Positions 1 through 9,038 of a stretch of DNA of 64,000 nucleotides are shown piece after piece. The notes beneath the pieces were generated by a model that was not told the origin of the DNA, searched no databases, and saw only the letters and a program-made list of their open reading frames with translations. Origin of the DNA: CAVVDT01 sp963747005. Lineage in GTDB: Bacteria; Pseudomonadota; Alphaproteobacteria; Rhizobiales; Aestuariivirgaceae. Position 1 is the stretch's first letter. Every line of letters begins with the position of its first letter. The translations under genes were made by a program, and so were the position numbers. The stretch spans positions 1 through 64,000 of the forward strand of contig CAVVDT010000003.1 in NCBI GenBank assembly GCA_963747005.1. The letters run 5' to 3'.

Positions 1-138
1 CTGGCCGCGTTCGATAGCAAATCCAAACTTCTCCTGACCAATGCGCCGACGTCCCATAGCATCCCTCAATCCATTGTTCAGATTGAGGAAATCACAAATC
101 AACACGCCCGTCCAGATATCCGCGCACAGGTCTCTTAG
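1..138 (+). CDS. C-terminal end of an unidentified protein (partial)
   Basis: A reading frame enters from the left edge and stays open for 45 codons to a TAG at 136-138, ending RAQVS. The last codons overlap the stop of the convergent methyltransferase gene by four bases, as expected for two real convergent genes. The fragment has no recognisable motif. It could be the tail of another polysaccharide gene, but that rests only on its neighbours. A chance open frame of this length is possible. Confidence 0.35.
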   Translation: MAAFDSKSKLLLTNAPTSHSIPQSIVQIEEITNQHARPDIRAQVS

Positions 139-797
139 GCCAGCTTTATATGCACTTGATACCAATTTTCGCCGCTGGCAGTGACCGTTGCCTTGCCTTT
201 CAGACAGTTGCGCACAGAGACCCGTTGATCGGGGCGCCGGATAAACAGATCGCCATCCTCGGCTGGCAGGAAGTTCCACTGATGCAGCCCACTATACCCA
301 TGCTTTTCGCCCTCATTCACGCTGCCAAGCAAAAACACAACGCCAGTTTTCTTCACCACGCCGAGCATGGCCTCTATGGCTGTCATCGGGTCATATCCGT
401 AGTCCAACGCATTAGGACAGTATATTATATCGAAGAGGCCCAGGCCATATTCCTGTAAGCGTTCTGCTTCGCCCTGCCTCGTGCGCAGCCAAGGGCAGAC
501 GCCATGCTCATCCAATTTCTGATTGTAAAAATCTGCAAGTGGATCGATAGCGACAATCTCGATATTTGGCGGCATGCCCTTCTTTCCAATGTCAGTCACG
601 GGCCCCGCACCAACGTCGAGAATGCGTGTCCAGGCCCGAGATGTTGACATACTTCTCGAGGTGAGCCGAAAATGGCCACCGACCTGCAGCTCGATGCTTG
701 AAAAATCCCTATCTCGGGAATTTTCGCCACTTATGACCTGCGTCCAAAAAGTCTCCTCTTTGGGTAAATTTTTCGTCCAAAGCAGTTTCATGTCCAC
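135..797 (-). CDS. class I SAM-dependent methyltransferase
   Basis: This 220-residue protein has the Rossmann SAM-binding motif I ILDVGAGP at about residues 59-66. An acidic motif II follows (VAIDPLADF, about 82-90), then a motif-IV-like FDIIYCPNALDY, as in the Methyltransf_11 group. It would transfer a methyl group from SAM; the acceptor cannot be read, but sulfotransferase, glycosyltransferase and manC neighbours make a surface glycan likely. The chosen start is GTG at 797 because an AGGAGGA ribosome site lies about 10 bases upstream; ATG at 791 is the alternative. Unlike most genes nearby the frame is intact. It sits downstream of the sulfotransferase on the same strand, separated by an AT-rich gap of about 100 bases. 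Confidence 0.75.
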   Translation of the reverse strand: MDMKLLWTKNLPKEETFWTQVISGENSRDRDFSSIELQVGGHFRLTSRSMSTSRAWTRILDVGAGPVTDIGKKGMPPNIEIVAIDPLADFYNQKLDEHGVCPWLRTRQGEAERLQEYGLGLFDIIYCPNALDYGYDPMTAIEAMLGVVKKTGVVFLLGSVNEGEKHGYSGLHQWNFLPAEDGDLFIRRPDQRVSVRNCLKGKATVTASGENWYQVHIKLA

Positions 798-902
798 TGA
801 TATTTTCCTCCTAACTCATCAATTACTCAGAAATTACATTTAATTTGTTCAATAGTATCCAGTTTAATAATTGATTTATTACTGATCAACTCGAGTGGTA
901 TG

Positions 903-1736
903 TCAGAGTGACCAACGGCCAGAGCTCGGCCGATAAAGTTCTTCCAATTCCTGCTGGCATTCCGCATAGAGGTTGTCGGTGATCGACTGTGCCCACTGCG
1001 GCAGAACCTTTTTGTTGCCTCGGTTGCCGTGGGCGCTATGGGCGTTATAAGATTCCCCGCCGCGCAATGAAAGCCCCAAAGACCGAACAATCAAACCCGG
1101 TTCGCGTTCAAGCAAATCCATTGAAACGAAAATGAGACGTTTGCCGACCCTCTTCTTGAGACCAATGTAGTAGTCAACAATGATCTTCCATCTTGAGGCG
1201 CGTTCCGCGAATGCCTCGCCAAGAGCAGGCGGATCGGCTTTGCCCTTCAAGATGTTCGTATCCCAAGACCGGATCATGCTTTCGATGGTCTGCTTCGGGT
1301 GTCTGAAGGTGAACGCCGCCGGCGAAGACGCGAAAAGGTCAAGAAGGAGCGCTGGAGATTCATTGTTGAGGCCATAGAGAATTTCCTTGAAACCGCGTTC
1401 CATTACAGATCCTTTGGCACGGAGCAGAAGAGACGGTCGATCATCGCATTGAAGTTCATCACGGACGGTTCCTTCTCAAGGCAATTCAGCCAAGGCAATT
1501 GGGGAGATCCGTAGGCGCATCTGGGCGATGAGCATTTGATCACTCGGATCCGAAAAATGTTCAAAAACAATATGTTTGAGGCGATGGCTCTCCTCATATC
1601 GGCGCAAACTATTGAGCAAAGGCGTAAGGAAACCATCGTGCTCGCCCCAAATCCAGACCTCGGTATTGAGGCTAATCAACCGCTGGAGATGGGTCGAGCC
1701 GCAGCGGCCCGTACCAAAGATGAAAACAGGCCTCAT
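903..1736 (-). pseudogene. sulfotransferase (PAPS-type), frameshifted
   Basis: The N-terminal part carries the 5'-phosphosulfate-binding loop FIFGTGRCGSTHLQRL right after the start, as in the Sulfotransfer_3 family, which moves sulfate from PAPS to glycans or lipids. ATG at 1736 is preferred because it overlaps the TGA of the upstream methyltransferase remnant (ATGA). The start frame hits TGA at 1476-1478. The region 1405-1510 reads best in another frame (EKEPSVMNFNAMIDRL), and the C-terminal part (GFKEILYGLNNESP, TFRHPKQTIESM) returns to the first frame, so two compensating indels are the simplest reading. An intact version would be about 275 residues. It may be decayed or may contain sequencing indels. 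Confidence 0.65.
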
Positions 1737-2283
1737 CTCGTTGCTTTCATTCGTTCGTCGCTTATGTCTGGAACGCACAAGAATGTATGCGCACGCCCCG
1801 GCCAGGATTCTCCCGCGTCCTCAACCTTAAGCCCCACTGCTGAAGCCATCCTACGCAGGCTCTCGACTATGAAGAGCCACCACCGCGGACCAAAATCTGG
1901 TTGACCGTCTGCTTTCAAAGAAAATTCGGCAGCATAAATCATGTTTTTTCTATCAATATTGCAGTAATTTTAGATGAGAATTCGAGAATGTATTTTTGAT
2001 TATTGCTTAGATGTTTATTTAATAAAAATCGCTCTTCAGACAAATCCAGTGTATTGGTACCAAATACAACTTTATCGGGTACGGTCATGCTCGAGAATAT
2101 AAGGTATTTCTTAGTAATATCCAGCAGAGTCATGGGGTGTCCAATCAGGTTACGCACGTGATAGATTGATACCAGATGAATGCACCACGTTATATTTTCC
2201 TACACGTTCGGTAAAGTTATGCGCGCATGCATTCGCACATATGCAATCGAAATTTGTTATATCTTCGGTAGCCAGCTTTTGCT
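1733..2283 (-). pseudogene. SAM methyltransferase, 3' portion cut off by the IS5 element
   Basis: Read away from the IS, the strand gives LATEDITNFDCICANACAH, then a shifted frame with YHVRNLIGHPMTLLDITKKY, then RWWLFIVESLRRMASAVGL and WPGRAHTFLCVP before TGA at 1733. This order (GvLYHlrhP-like motif, then RWW near the C-terminus) is that of class I methyltransferases acting on glycans or small metabolites. The matching N-terminal portion with motif I lies on the other side of the IS at 3216-3403, so one gene was split. Frame changes occur near 2170 and 1940. The sulfotransferase start overlaps its stop by four bases, pointing to an original operon. Confidence 0.7.
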
Positions 2284-3215
2284 GAGAGCCGATTTGAAAA
2301 GAGTTGAGTGATCCCAGCGGGTTGGATTCCGTCGATCAGCAACGATTCGATGGAGTTTCCGATGGCTTGGACTGAGATCACCCGAGCGAAATATCGGTGA
2401 GATGGACTGCGCTATGCAAGCGACATGCCGGATGGCGAATGGGCGTTGGTAGAGCCCTTCATGCCGAGGCGCAGACGCGTTGGCCGGCCGCGAACGAGCG
2501 ATCTGCGAGCGGTGGTGAACGCGATGCTGTATCTGGCCTCGACCGGGGTTCAATGGCGGGCGTTGCCCAAGGATTTTCCGCCCGTCTCGCCGGTGCTGGG
2601 ATACTTCTATAATTGGGCCAAAGACGGCACCTGGCTCAAGATCAACCGCGCGCTGGTGATGGTCTCGCGCGAGCGGGACGGACGCGAAGCCAGCCCTACG
2701 GCGGGGGTGATCGACAGCCAGTCGGTGAAAACCACGGAAAGCGGCGGCCCACGCGGCTACGATGCCGGCAAGAAGATCAAGGGGCGCAAGCGCCACATCG
2801 TCACCGACACACACGGGCATCTGGTCGGACTTCAGGTCCATCCCGCCGACATCCAGGACCGCGACGGCGCCGTGGCCGTGCTCGCTTCGATCCGCAAACT
2901 CTACCCCTGGCTGCGCCACATCTTCGCCGATGGCGCCTATGCCGGAGGCAAGCTCAACACTGCACTCGCCGAGATGGGGCGATGGACGGTAGAGATCATC
3001 AGACGTTGCGACACCGCCAAAGGCTTCGAGGTCCTTCCGCGCCGATGGGTGGTCGAACGAACCTTCGCCTGGCTCAATCGCTGCCGCAGACTGGCCAAGG
3101 ACTTCGAGGCCAGCATCGAAAGCGCCGTCGCCTGGACCTTCATCGCCCACATCCGGCTTCTGACCCGACGTCTCGCAAGGCCTTGATATGTCACATTCCA
3201 TTTTAAATCGGACTC
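2284..3215 (+). mobile_element. IS5-family insertion sequence
   Basis: The element has imperfect terminal inverted repeats: GAGAGCCGATTTGAAAAG at 2284-2301, and GAGTCCGATTTAAAATGG read inward from 3215. These differ by one gap and a few substitutions. Between them lies one transposase gene of the IS5 family (IS427/IS1031-like). The insertion interrupts a methyltransferase gene read on the opposite strand. A target duplication is not clear; short TGA/TTA trinucleotides flank the ends and could be a diverged TNA target. The ends are estimates, good to a few bases. Confidence 0.75.
2425..3186 (+). CDS. IS5-family transposase, shortened at the N-terminus by a TGA
   Basis: The 253-residue frame contains the DDE transposase landmarks: the first Asp in GVIDSQSVKTTE, the second in HIFADGAYAGGK, and the Glu in WVVERTFAWLNRCRRLAKDF. 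The N-terminal DUF4096-like region (DGEWALVEPFMPRRRRVGRP) is also present. The usual start for this subgroup would be ATG at 2362 (MAWTEITRAKYR), but codon 13 is TGA at 2398-2400 where an Arg codon (CGA) is expected. Translation from ATG 2425 removes about 21 residues before the conserved region, so activity is uncertain. The catalytic core is complete and unshifted. Confidence 0.85.
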   Translation: MPDGEWALVEPFMPRRRRVGRPRTSDLRAVVNAMLYLASTGVQWRALPKDFPPVSPVLGYFYNWAKDGTWLKINRALVMVSRERDGREASPTAGVIDSQSVKTTESGGPRGYDAGKKIKGRKRHIVTDTHGHLVGLQVHPADIQDRDGAVAVLASIRKLYPWLRHIFADGAYAGGKLNTALAEMGRWTVEIIRRCDTAKGFEVLPRRWVVERTFAWLNRCRRLAKDFEASIESAVAWTFIAHIRLLTRRLARP

Positions 3216-3403
3216 TTAAACTCGCCCCATATTGGATGGTGAAGAGGCGTAATGTCTATCATTCTGGCAGATGTCGCGCCCGCCTTTAGGGCGACTGAGA
3301 CCATTTCGTTCTGCAGACCCCACAAACCTCCGACATCGACAAAGGAACATCCAGGTACAAGTCTTGCAATCGCTACTCGTTTATTAGCTATTAATTCAAT
3401 CAA
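3216..3403 (-). pseudogene. SAM methyltransferase, 5' portion interrupted by the IS5 element
   Basis: The frame opens with a TTG at 3403 (LIELIANKRVAIARLV) and reaches motif I SFVDVGGLWG followed by ARMIDITPLHHPIW before running into the IS end. It supplies the SAM-binding N-terminus missing from the 1733-2283 fragment; joined, they make one methyltransferase of plausible length. The TTG overlaps the TGA of a further upstream coding remnant, so the gene may have been translationally coupled. It cannot make a functional enzyme now. The acceptor is unknown. Confidence 0.65.
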
Positions 3404-3540
3404 GTGGAGCCTCCGAGGATCGTCAGGAAATTTTTATCCAGAATTGCACGTGGCACTCTGCCAGAAATTTTGAAGCTGCCAAGACCACTCTCAACCAGCA
3501 GATCCACAATTTGACGTCCGGCGAAATGAGTTTGGCCGAA
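3400..3540 (-). pseudogene. short coding remnant upstream of the split methyltransferase
   Basis: Between a TAA at 3541-3543 and a TGA at 3400-3402 the minus strand is open for about 46 codons. It reads as compositionally normal protein (AGRQIVDLLVESGLGSFKIS, then RAILDKNFLTILGG). It overlaps the TTG start of the methyltransferase remnant. I cannot assign a family. It is probably the 3' end of another polysaccharide gene whose upstream part was removed by the IS1380-like element. A further minus-strand tail ending near 3583 (CSWEKSAAPLIERIEAEVAK) resembles the end of a glycosyltransferase and may belong to the same lost gene. Confidence 0.35.
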
Positions 3541-3591
3541 TTACCCTCGAAGATAAAGAGCACAGAACGCCAAACGTTACCCCTATATCTT

Positions 3592-4912
3592 ATGCCGTCG
3601 CTTCGCTACCTCGGCTTCAATCCGCTCGATCAGCGGTGCGGCCGATTTTTCCCAAGAACAAATCTTCACCGCCGCCGCCTTGGAAATCGGGAGCTTGACG
3701 ACGCCCTTGGCCTGACCGAGGTTGCCGCGGGTCTTTTCCAAGACAGTCGTGCCGGCAAGAACGGACGGCACGGCATGACGGGGCAGTTTCGTCAATCGGT
3801 GTTCGGACGCCTCGGCGGTTATGAAGATGTGAACGACGCCGACCGTCTTGGCCGCGATCCCGCTATGCGCTGGATTGTCGGCGGCAAGGCCGTCGAAAGA
3901 CAGGCCGCTTCGGCCAGTCAGATGGGACGCTTCGAGACGGAGCACTTGGCCAGCAACGAGAACTTTGCCGCATTGACCGAACTTTCCGGCATTTGGATCG
4001 ACGGTGTGCATGACCGTCGCCCGCCGAAGATGATCATCCTCGACATGGACTAAAGCGTCAGCCCGGCCCATGGCGAGCAGGAGGGCACGGCCTACAACGG
4101 TCACTTCGGTTGCACGTGCTACCATCCGCTTTTCCTGTTCAACCAGTTCGGCGATCTGGAACGGTGTTCCCTGCGTCCCGGCAACGTTCACAGCGCCCAT
4201 GATTGGCGCGACGTTCTGGAGCCGGTTGTCGCCCGCTATCGGGAACGCAACCTGCGCCGCTACTTCCGGGGCGATGCCGCTTTCGCCGCACCGGACATCT
4301 ATGAGTTCCTGGAAGCCGAGGGCTACACCTACGCCATTCAACTCAAAGCGAATGTGGTTCTTCAGCAAAACATCGCGCATCTTCTCACCCGTCCCATCGG
4401 CCGGCCGCCAAACCACGTTCGCCGCTTCTACGCCAGCTTCAATTATCAGGCAGGCTCGTGGAGCAAGAAGCGGCGCGTGGTGGCTAAGGTCGAGTGGCAC
4501 CCCGGCGAACTGGTTCCCCGTGTTGGCTTCATCGTTACCAACCTGTCGCGGCCCTGCGAGCGGGTGGTGGCATTTTACAATCAGCGCGGCACTGCGGAGC
4601 AGCATATCAAGGAAGGCAAGAACGCCATCAAGTGGACGCGGCTGTCATGCCACAAGTACCGCAACAACGAGGTTCGGCTTCAGCTTCACGCACTGGCGTA
4701 CAATCTGGGCAACTTCATGCGCACGCTGGCCCTGCCGAAGGAAGTTGAGCACTGGTCGCTGACCACGCTGCGGGAGAAATTGGTCAAGATTGGAGCCAAG
4801 GTCGTCCGCCATGGCCGCTATGTTGTCTTCCAGATGGCTGAGGTAGCCGTGCCGAGGATGCTGTTTGCCGATCTCCTGCGGCTGATCGCCGAATTCCGGC
4901 CGCCATCTGATT
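3592..4912 (+). pseudogene. IS1380-family transposase, in-frame stop, 3' end cut
   Basis: One frame carries the N-terminal half (LDDALGLTEVAAGLFQDSRA, GGYEDVNDADRLGRDPAM, SQMGRFETE) up to LDMD, then TAA at 4051-4053. It continues in the same frame with SVSPAHGEQEGTAYNGHF, FLFNQFGDLER, KEGKNAIKWTRLSC and NNEVRLQLHALAYNLGNF. These are IS1380-family signatures, and LDMD is the first catalytic Asp region. The stop falls directly after that Asp motif, so the copy is dead unless read through. The C-terminus diverges after RPPSD near 4910, where the IS630 element begins. A second, differently truncated copy lies at 13599-14207 on the other strand. The 5' end is uncertain. Confidence 0.75.
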
Positions 4913-4971
4913 CTGCGCGAGGCCACATACTCATTAACGGGATTTTGTGTTGTAGCGTGCAACTCTGGGGC

Positions 4972-6058
4972 ATGCGCAACGGTATCTCCTTCACCGTATC
5001 GTTCGGCGATCGTCAGCGATTGCAGGCGATCGTCGTCGAACCCCAAGAGCCCGCAGAAGCATGTCTGGCGGGCTCGCATCATATTGCTGAGTGGCGACGG
5101 CCTTGGCACCTCGGCGATCATGGCCGAGACGGGCAAGTCCAAGACCTGCGTGTGGCGCTGGCAGGAGCGCTTCATGCACGAAGGCGTCGATGGCCTGCTT
5201 CGCGACAAGTCCCGCCCGCCCGGCAAGGCGCCGATTGCGCCGGGGCGCGTCGCCGAGATCGTCCGCCTGACGCAGGAGCCGCCGCCGCATGAGGCAACCC
5301 ATTGGACGGTGCGTGCGATGGCGAAGGCGGTCGGCGTTGCGGCCTCGACGGTGCAGGCGATCTGGAAGGCGCATGGTCTCAGCCCGCATCGCTGGCGGCA
5401 GCTTCAAGCTGTCGAACGACCCGGCATTCGCCGAAAAGCTCACCGAGATCGTCGGCCTCTATGTCGATCCGCCGGCTCACGCAGTGGTGCTGTCGATCGA
5501 CGAGAAGTCGCAGATTCAGGCGCTTGACCGCACCCAGCCCGGTCTGCCGATGAAGAAGGGCCGCGCCGGCACCATGACCCATGACTACAAGCGCCACGGC
5601 ACGACCACGCTGTTCGCCGCGCTCAATGTGCTGGACGGAACGGTCATCGGGCAGAACATGCAGCGCCATCGCCATCAGGAGTTTATCCGCTTCCTCAACC
5701 GCATCGAGCGCGAAGTGCCGGCGGACAAGGCGATCCACGTGATCCTCGACAACTATGCCGCGCACAAAAAGGACAAGGTCCAGGAATGGCTCGCCCGCCA
5801 TCCGCGCTGGACCTTCCACTTCACGCCAACCTCGTGCTCATGGCTCAATGCCGTCGAAGGCTTCTTCGCCAAACTGACGCGGCGCCGGCTCAAGCACGGC
5901 GTCTTCCATTCCGTCGTCGACCTCCAGGCCGCCATCAACCGCTTCATCCGCGAATACAACGCCGACAGCCCCAAACCCTTCGTCTGGAAAGCCAATCCCG
6001 ACGACATCATCGCCGCACGAAATCGAGGGTTCCAAACGTTGGAATCAATCCACTCTCA
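4972..6058 (+). pseudogene. IS630-family transposase with two frameshifts
   Basis: The start MRNGISFTVSFGDRQRLQ at ATG 4972 is in frame 1. From about 5040 the sequence continues in frame 2 (LLSGDGLGTSAIMAETGKSK, WQERFMHEGVDGLLRDKSRP). From about 5401 it continues in frame 3 (FKLSNDPAFAEKLTEI, then VVLSIDEKSQIQALDRTQPG, VILDNYAAHK, TSCSWLNAVEGFFAKLTRR). The last set contains the complete IS630 DDE core. Each shift fits a single extra C. Except for those bases the protein is canonical, so either the damage is very recent or it is a sequencing artefact. The usual stop after the TLESIH-like end is missing, and the frame runs on. The element was inserted into the 3' end of the IS1380 copy. Confidence 0.75.
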
Positions 6059-6304
6059 TGAGGCGTCCGTTTGTCATGCGTTGTGGCCAAAGCCACGGGA
6101 GAGGTGTGTCTTGATCATTACCAAATCGAAGCTTTCTGCCGCGTTGCGGCGCATCTTGGCTCAAAAACGCGCCTTTCGCACCACCGCCGGCGCTCAGCCT
6201 TGTCAGGAAGGCCGAAATGCTCGAAACTGCGTTCTTGTCGCACTTCATCTGGGGAATGTCGGTTTAGAGCAGTGCCGGGCCCGCAAAATTGACTGAATTC
6301 AACC

Positions 6305-7725
6305 ATGATTGTTCCTATCCTTCTCTGCGGCGGCACGGGCACCCGGCTGTGGCCGCTGTCGCGAAAGAGCTACCCCAAGCAGTTCAGCAGCCTTGTCGGC
6401 AGCGAAAGCCTGTTCCAGGCCTCGGCCCGCCGTCTCTCGGGCCTGATTTCGCCTCGCCACTGGTCGTCACCAATGCGGATTTCCGCTTCATCGTGACCGA
6501 GCAGCTCGAGGCAATCGGGATTGCCCCCGGCGCCATCCTGATCGAGCCGGAGGGGCGCAACACCGCGCCGGCGGTGTTGGCCGCGGCCATGCACCTGGCC
6601 GCCTCGGACCCCGAGGCGCTGATGCTCGTGGCCCCCTCCGACCATGCCATGCCTGACGTTGCCGCATTCCGTGCCGCGATTGCGGCCGGTGTCGAGCCTG
6701 CGCGCGAGGGTGCGATCGTCACCTTCGGCATCCGGCCAACACGGCCCGAGACGGGCTATGGCTGGCTCGAGCTGGCCGAGGATCCGGGCGATACGCACCT
6801 CGCCCCGTGCCGCTCGCCGGCTTCGTCGAGAAGCCCGATGCCAAGCGCGCGAGGCAATGCTGCAGGCCGGGACCCACCTGTGGAATGCCGGCATCTTCCT
6901 GTTCTCGGTGAACACCGTGATGGCGGCCTTCGAGACCCATGCGCAAGGCCTGATCGCGCCGGTCGCAAGGGCCGTGCGCGATGCACGGCCGATCTCGGCT
7001 TCCTCCGGCTCGCCGCCGGGCCCTGGGCGAGGCCGAGGAGATTTCGATCGACTACGCGGTGATGGAGCGGGCCGCAATCTGTCGGTGGTGCCCTTCGCCG
7101 GCGGCTGGTCCGATCTCGGCGGCTGGGACGCGGTGTGGCGCGAGACCCGTCACGAAGCCGGCGGCTGGCCCTGTCGGGCCCGCCACCGCGATCGACTGCC
7201 CTGACACGCTGCTGCGCTCGGAAGTCCGAGCGGGCTGGAGATCGTGGGCATCGGGCTGCGAGGACATCGTGGCCGTTGCCATGCCCGATGCGGTGCTGGT
7301 GGCCGACAAGTCGCCGCGCGCAGGAGGTGAAGCAGGCGGTCGCCGCGCTGAAGAGCCAAGGGCGCCAAGCAGGCCGAGACCTTCCCGCGCGACCACCGGC
7401 CCTGGGGCTGGTTCGAGAGCCTCGTCATGGGCGAGCGCTTCCAGGTCAAGCGGATCGTCGTGCAATCCCGGCGCGGCGCTGTGCCTGCAAAGCCACGTCC
7501 ACCGGTCGGAGCACTGGATCGTGGTGGAGGGCACGGCGAAGGTGACGGTCGACGACGAGCGTCAAGCTGCTCACGGAGAACCAGTCGGTCTATATCCCGC
7601 TCGGCGCCGTGCACCGGATGGAAAACCCCGGCAAGGTGCCGATGGTGCTGATCGAGGTGCAGACCGGCAGCTATCTGGGCGAGGACGACATCATCCGCTA
7701 CGAAGACGTGTACGCCCGGCAATGA
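6305..7725 (+). pseudogene. manC: mannose-1-phosphate guanylyltransferase / mannose-6-phosphate isomerase, multiply frameshifted
   Basis: Starting at ATG 6305 the N-terminus MIVPILLCGGTGTRLWPLSR is the nucleotidyltransferase signature of GDP-mannose pyrophosphorylases, which make GDP-mannose from mannose-1-P and GTP. The rest is spread over all three frames: ADFRFIVTEQLEAIGI, LVAPSDHAM, GTHLWNAGIFLFSVNTVMAA, VPFAGGWSDLGGWDAVW, MGERFQVKRI, SHVHRSEHWIVVEGTAKVTV and finally VYIPLGAVHRMENPG, ending at TGA 7725. The C-terminal cupin is that of type II phosphomannose isomerase, so the intact protein would be about 470 residues. At least eight frame changes are needed, yet motifs are hardly altered by substitutions. 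GDP-mannose would feed the neighbouring glycosyltransferases. Confidence 0.8.
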
Positions 7726-8292
7726 TCGCCGCTCTTGCCGATACCGCCGTCGCCCGGTAGAGCCCGCAGAACCAGCAATGAACCGCCATCTCGCCGATGG
7801 GCGCCAGGCTCACACGGCGTAGCTTGACAAGGTGGGAGACTGGCTGCGCAGCCCCCGCGCGGCCCGGATAACGATTTAACTCTCTCGTGTTCGCGTTAGC
7901 GTGGGCGGAGCGCATTGAAGGTGTGCCTGAAACGAATCGGGAACGGGTCATTCGGGTTAAATCAGATGGGGTATTCGGCCTTATTCAGTGCGCCCCGACG
8001 GCGCGTAGTACCAGTGGAGGAGGGTTCCATCCAGAGAGTTGTCGGTTGATCTGGTAGCTGGCAAGCGGTTTGTCCGGGCAACCGGGCGGATCGAAGCCTT
8101 GCGACAAAGGCCGCCTTGGGCGGTTGAGCGAGCCAGTGGGCCGTAACGCGAGTGAAGCCTGAGCAGGCAGCGGCCATCACGCCGATATGCCGGATACGTT
8201 TGTGCAGACTGTGAGCTACTCCCCGGAAATCGGACAGTGACGTAAGCTACGGGTTCGGTGTCTGCTGGTCTTCTACGGAGAGGAGATCAGCG
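7726..8292. other. gene-free stretch between manC and the IS3 element
   Basis: No frame here has protein-like composition beyond short shadows. The right part (about 7989-8215) is structured-RNA-like and is listed separately. The last 20 bases (GGAGAGGAGATC) supply the ribosome-binding site for the IS3 orfA at 8293. I see no clear promoter or terminator for manC. Confidence 0.5.
7989..8215 (+). ncRNA. possible 5' RNA domain of a truncated group II intron
   Basis: The segment opens with GTGCG, matching the GUGYG 5' end of group II introns. It runs through several short self-complementary stretches (GGTTTGTCCGGGCAACC around 8070, GGCCGCCTTGGGCGG around 8107). It includes a TAACGCGAGTGAAGCCTG segment of the style seen in bacterial intron domain I. 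No reverse transcriptase or domain V was found; the IS3 element begins right after it. The assignment rests on sequence resemblance from memory and is weak. A covariance-model search of group II intron domains would settle it. Confidence 0.25.
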
Positions 8293-8599
8293 ATGACGAA
8301 ACGCAAGCAGCACAAGCCGGAGTTCAAGGCGCGGGTTGCCCTTGAGGCCCTGAAGGGCGAGCAGACGGTTGCCGAGCTGGCGAGCCGGTTTGGCGTTCAT
8401 CCGACGATGATCCACCAGTGGAAGAAGGCGCTGCTGGATGGGGCGGCGGAGATCTTCCAGCGTGGCCGGGCTCGCGGAGCCGGAGGTCGATGCGGCCCAG
8501 ATCAAGGAGCTCCATGCCAAGATCGGCGCCTTGACGGTGGAACGGGATTTTTTGGAGCAAGGGCTGCGTCAGCTCCCCGGCAGGAGCGCAAGGCGATGA
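8293..8599 (+). pseudogene. IS3-family orfA, one frameshift
   Basis: ATG 8293 follows a strong GGAGAGGAGATC ribosome site. The product is the HTH orfA of IS3-family elements (MTKRKQHKPEFKARVALEAL, VAELASRFGVHPTMIHQWKK). After about residue 58 the expected leucine-zipper part (EVDAAQIKELHAKIGALTVE, RDFLEQGLRQL) is one frame away. One extra C in GGCCGGG near 8465 explains the shift. The shifted frame ends at TGA 8597-8599, overlapping the orfB start by four bases (ATGA), the usual arrangement in this family. Confidence 0.8.
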
Positions 8600-8975
8600 T
8601 CCAGCCCGACCACCCACCCTGTCGATTGCCCGGCAATGCCGGATCGTGTCGATCAGCCGGTCGAGCTATTACCATGTGCCCCGGGGCGAGAGCCGCGGAG
8701 AACCTCGCCCTGATGGCCCTGATCGATCGCCAGTTCCTGGAGACGCCGTTCTACGGTGCGCGCCAGATGACGTGGCACCTGCGGGCCGAAGGGCATCTGG
8801 TGAACATCAAGAGGGTGCGCCGCCTGATGCGGTTGATGGGCCTGATGCCGATCTACCGGGCGCCGCGCACCAGCATCCCGGCCAAGGAGCACAAGACCTG
8901 GCCCTATCTGCTGCGCGGGACCGGGATCGAGCGGGCCAACCAGGTCTGGTGCGCCGACATCACCCGCCTGTCGTC
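8596..8975 (+). pseudogene. IS3-family orfB (integrase-like transposase), 3' truncated
   Basis: The ATG at 8596 overlaps the orfA stop. The protein is recognisable as IS3 orfB: SISRSSYYHVPRGES, then the HTH_21-like segment NLALMALIDRQFLETPFYGARQ cut into short pieces, VNIKRVRRLMRLMGLMPIY and RANQVWCADIT, which holds the first catalytic Asp. Single-base shifts lie near 8603 and 8690. The gene ends abruptly just after that Asp at about 8975, so the second Asp and the Glu are missing and the element cannot transpose. The sequence to the right is the 3' end of the minus-strand glycosyltransferase, so a deletion or another rearrangement removed the right half. Confidence 0.75.
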
Positions 8976-9038
8976 AACCCGGGCAACACCGCCGTCTATC
9001 AGTGGGCAAAAAGCCTCGCTAGCCGGGCAACCTGCGCA

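Noticed and set aside
3583..4605. 340-codon minus-strand frame across the IS1380 element
   Set aside because: It is antisense to a recognisable transposase frame. Only its last 25 or so residues look like a genuine protein end, mentioned under the 3400-3540 remnant.
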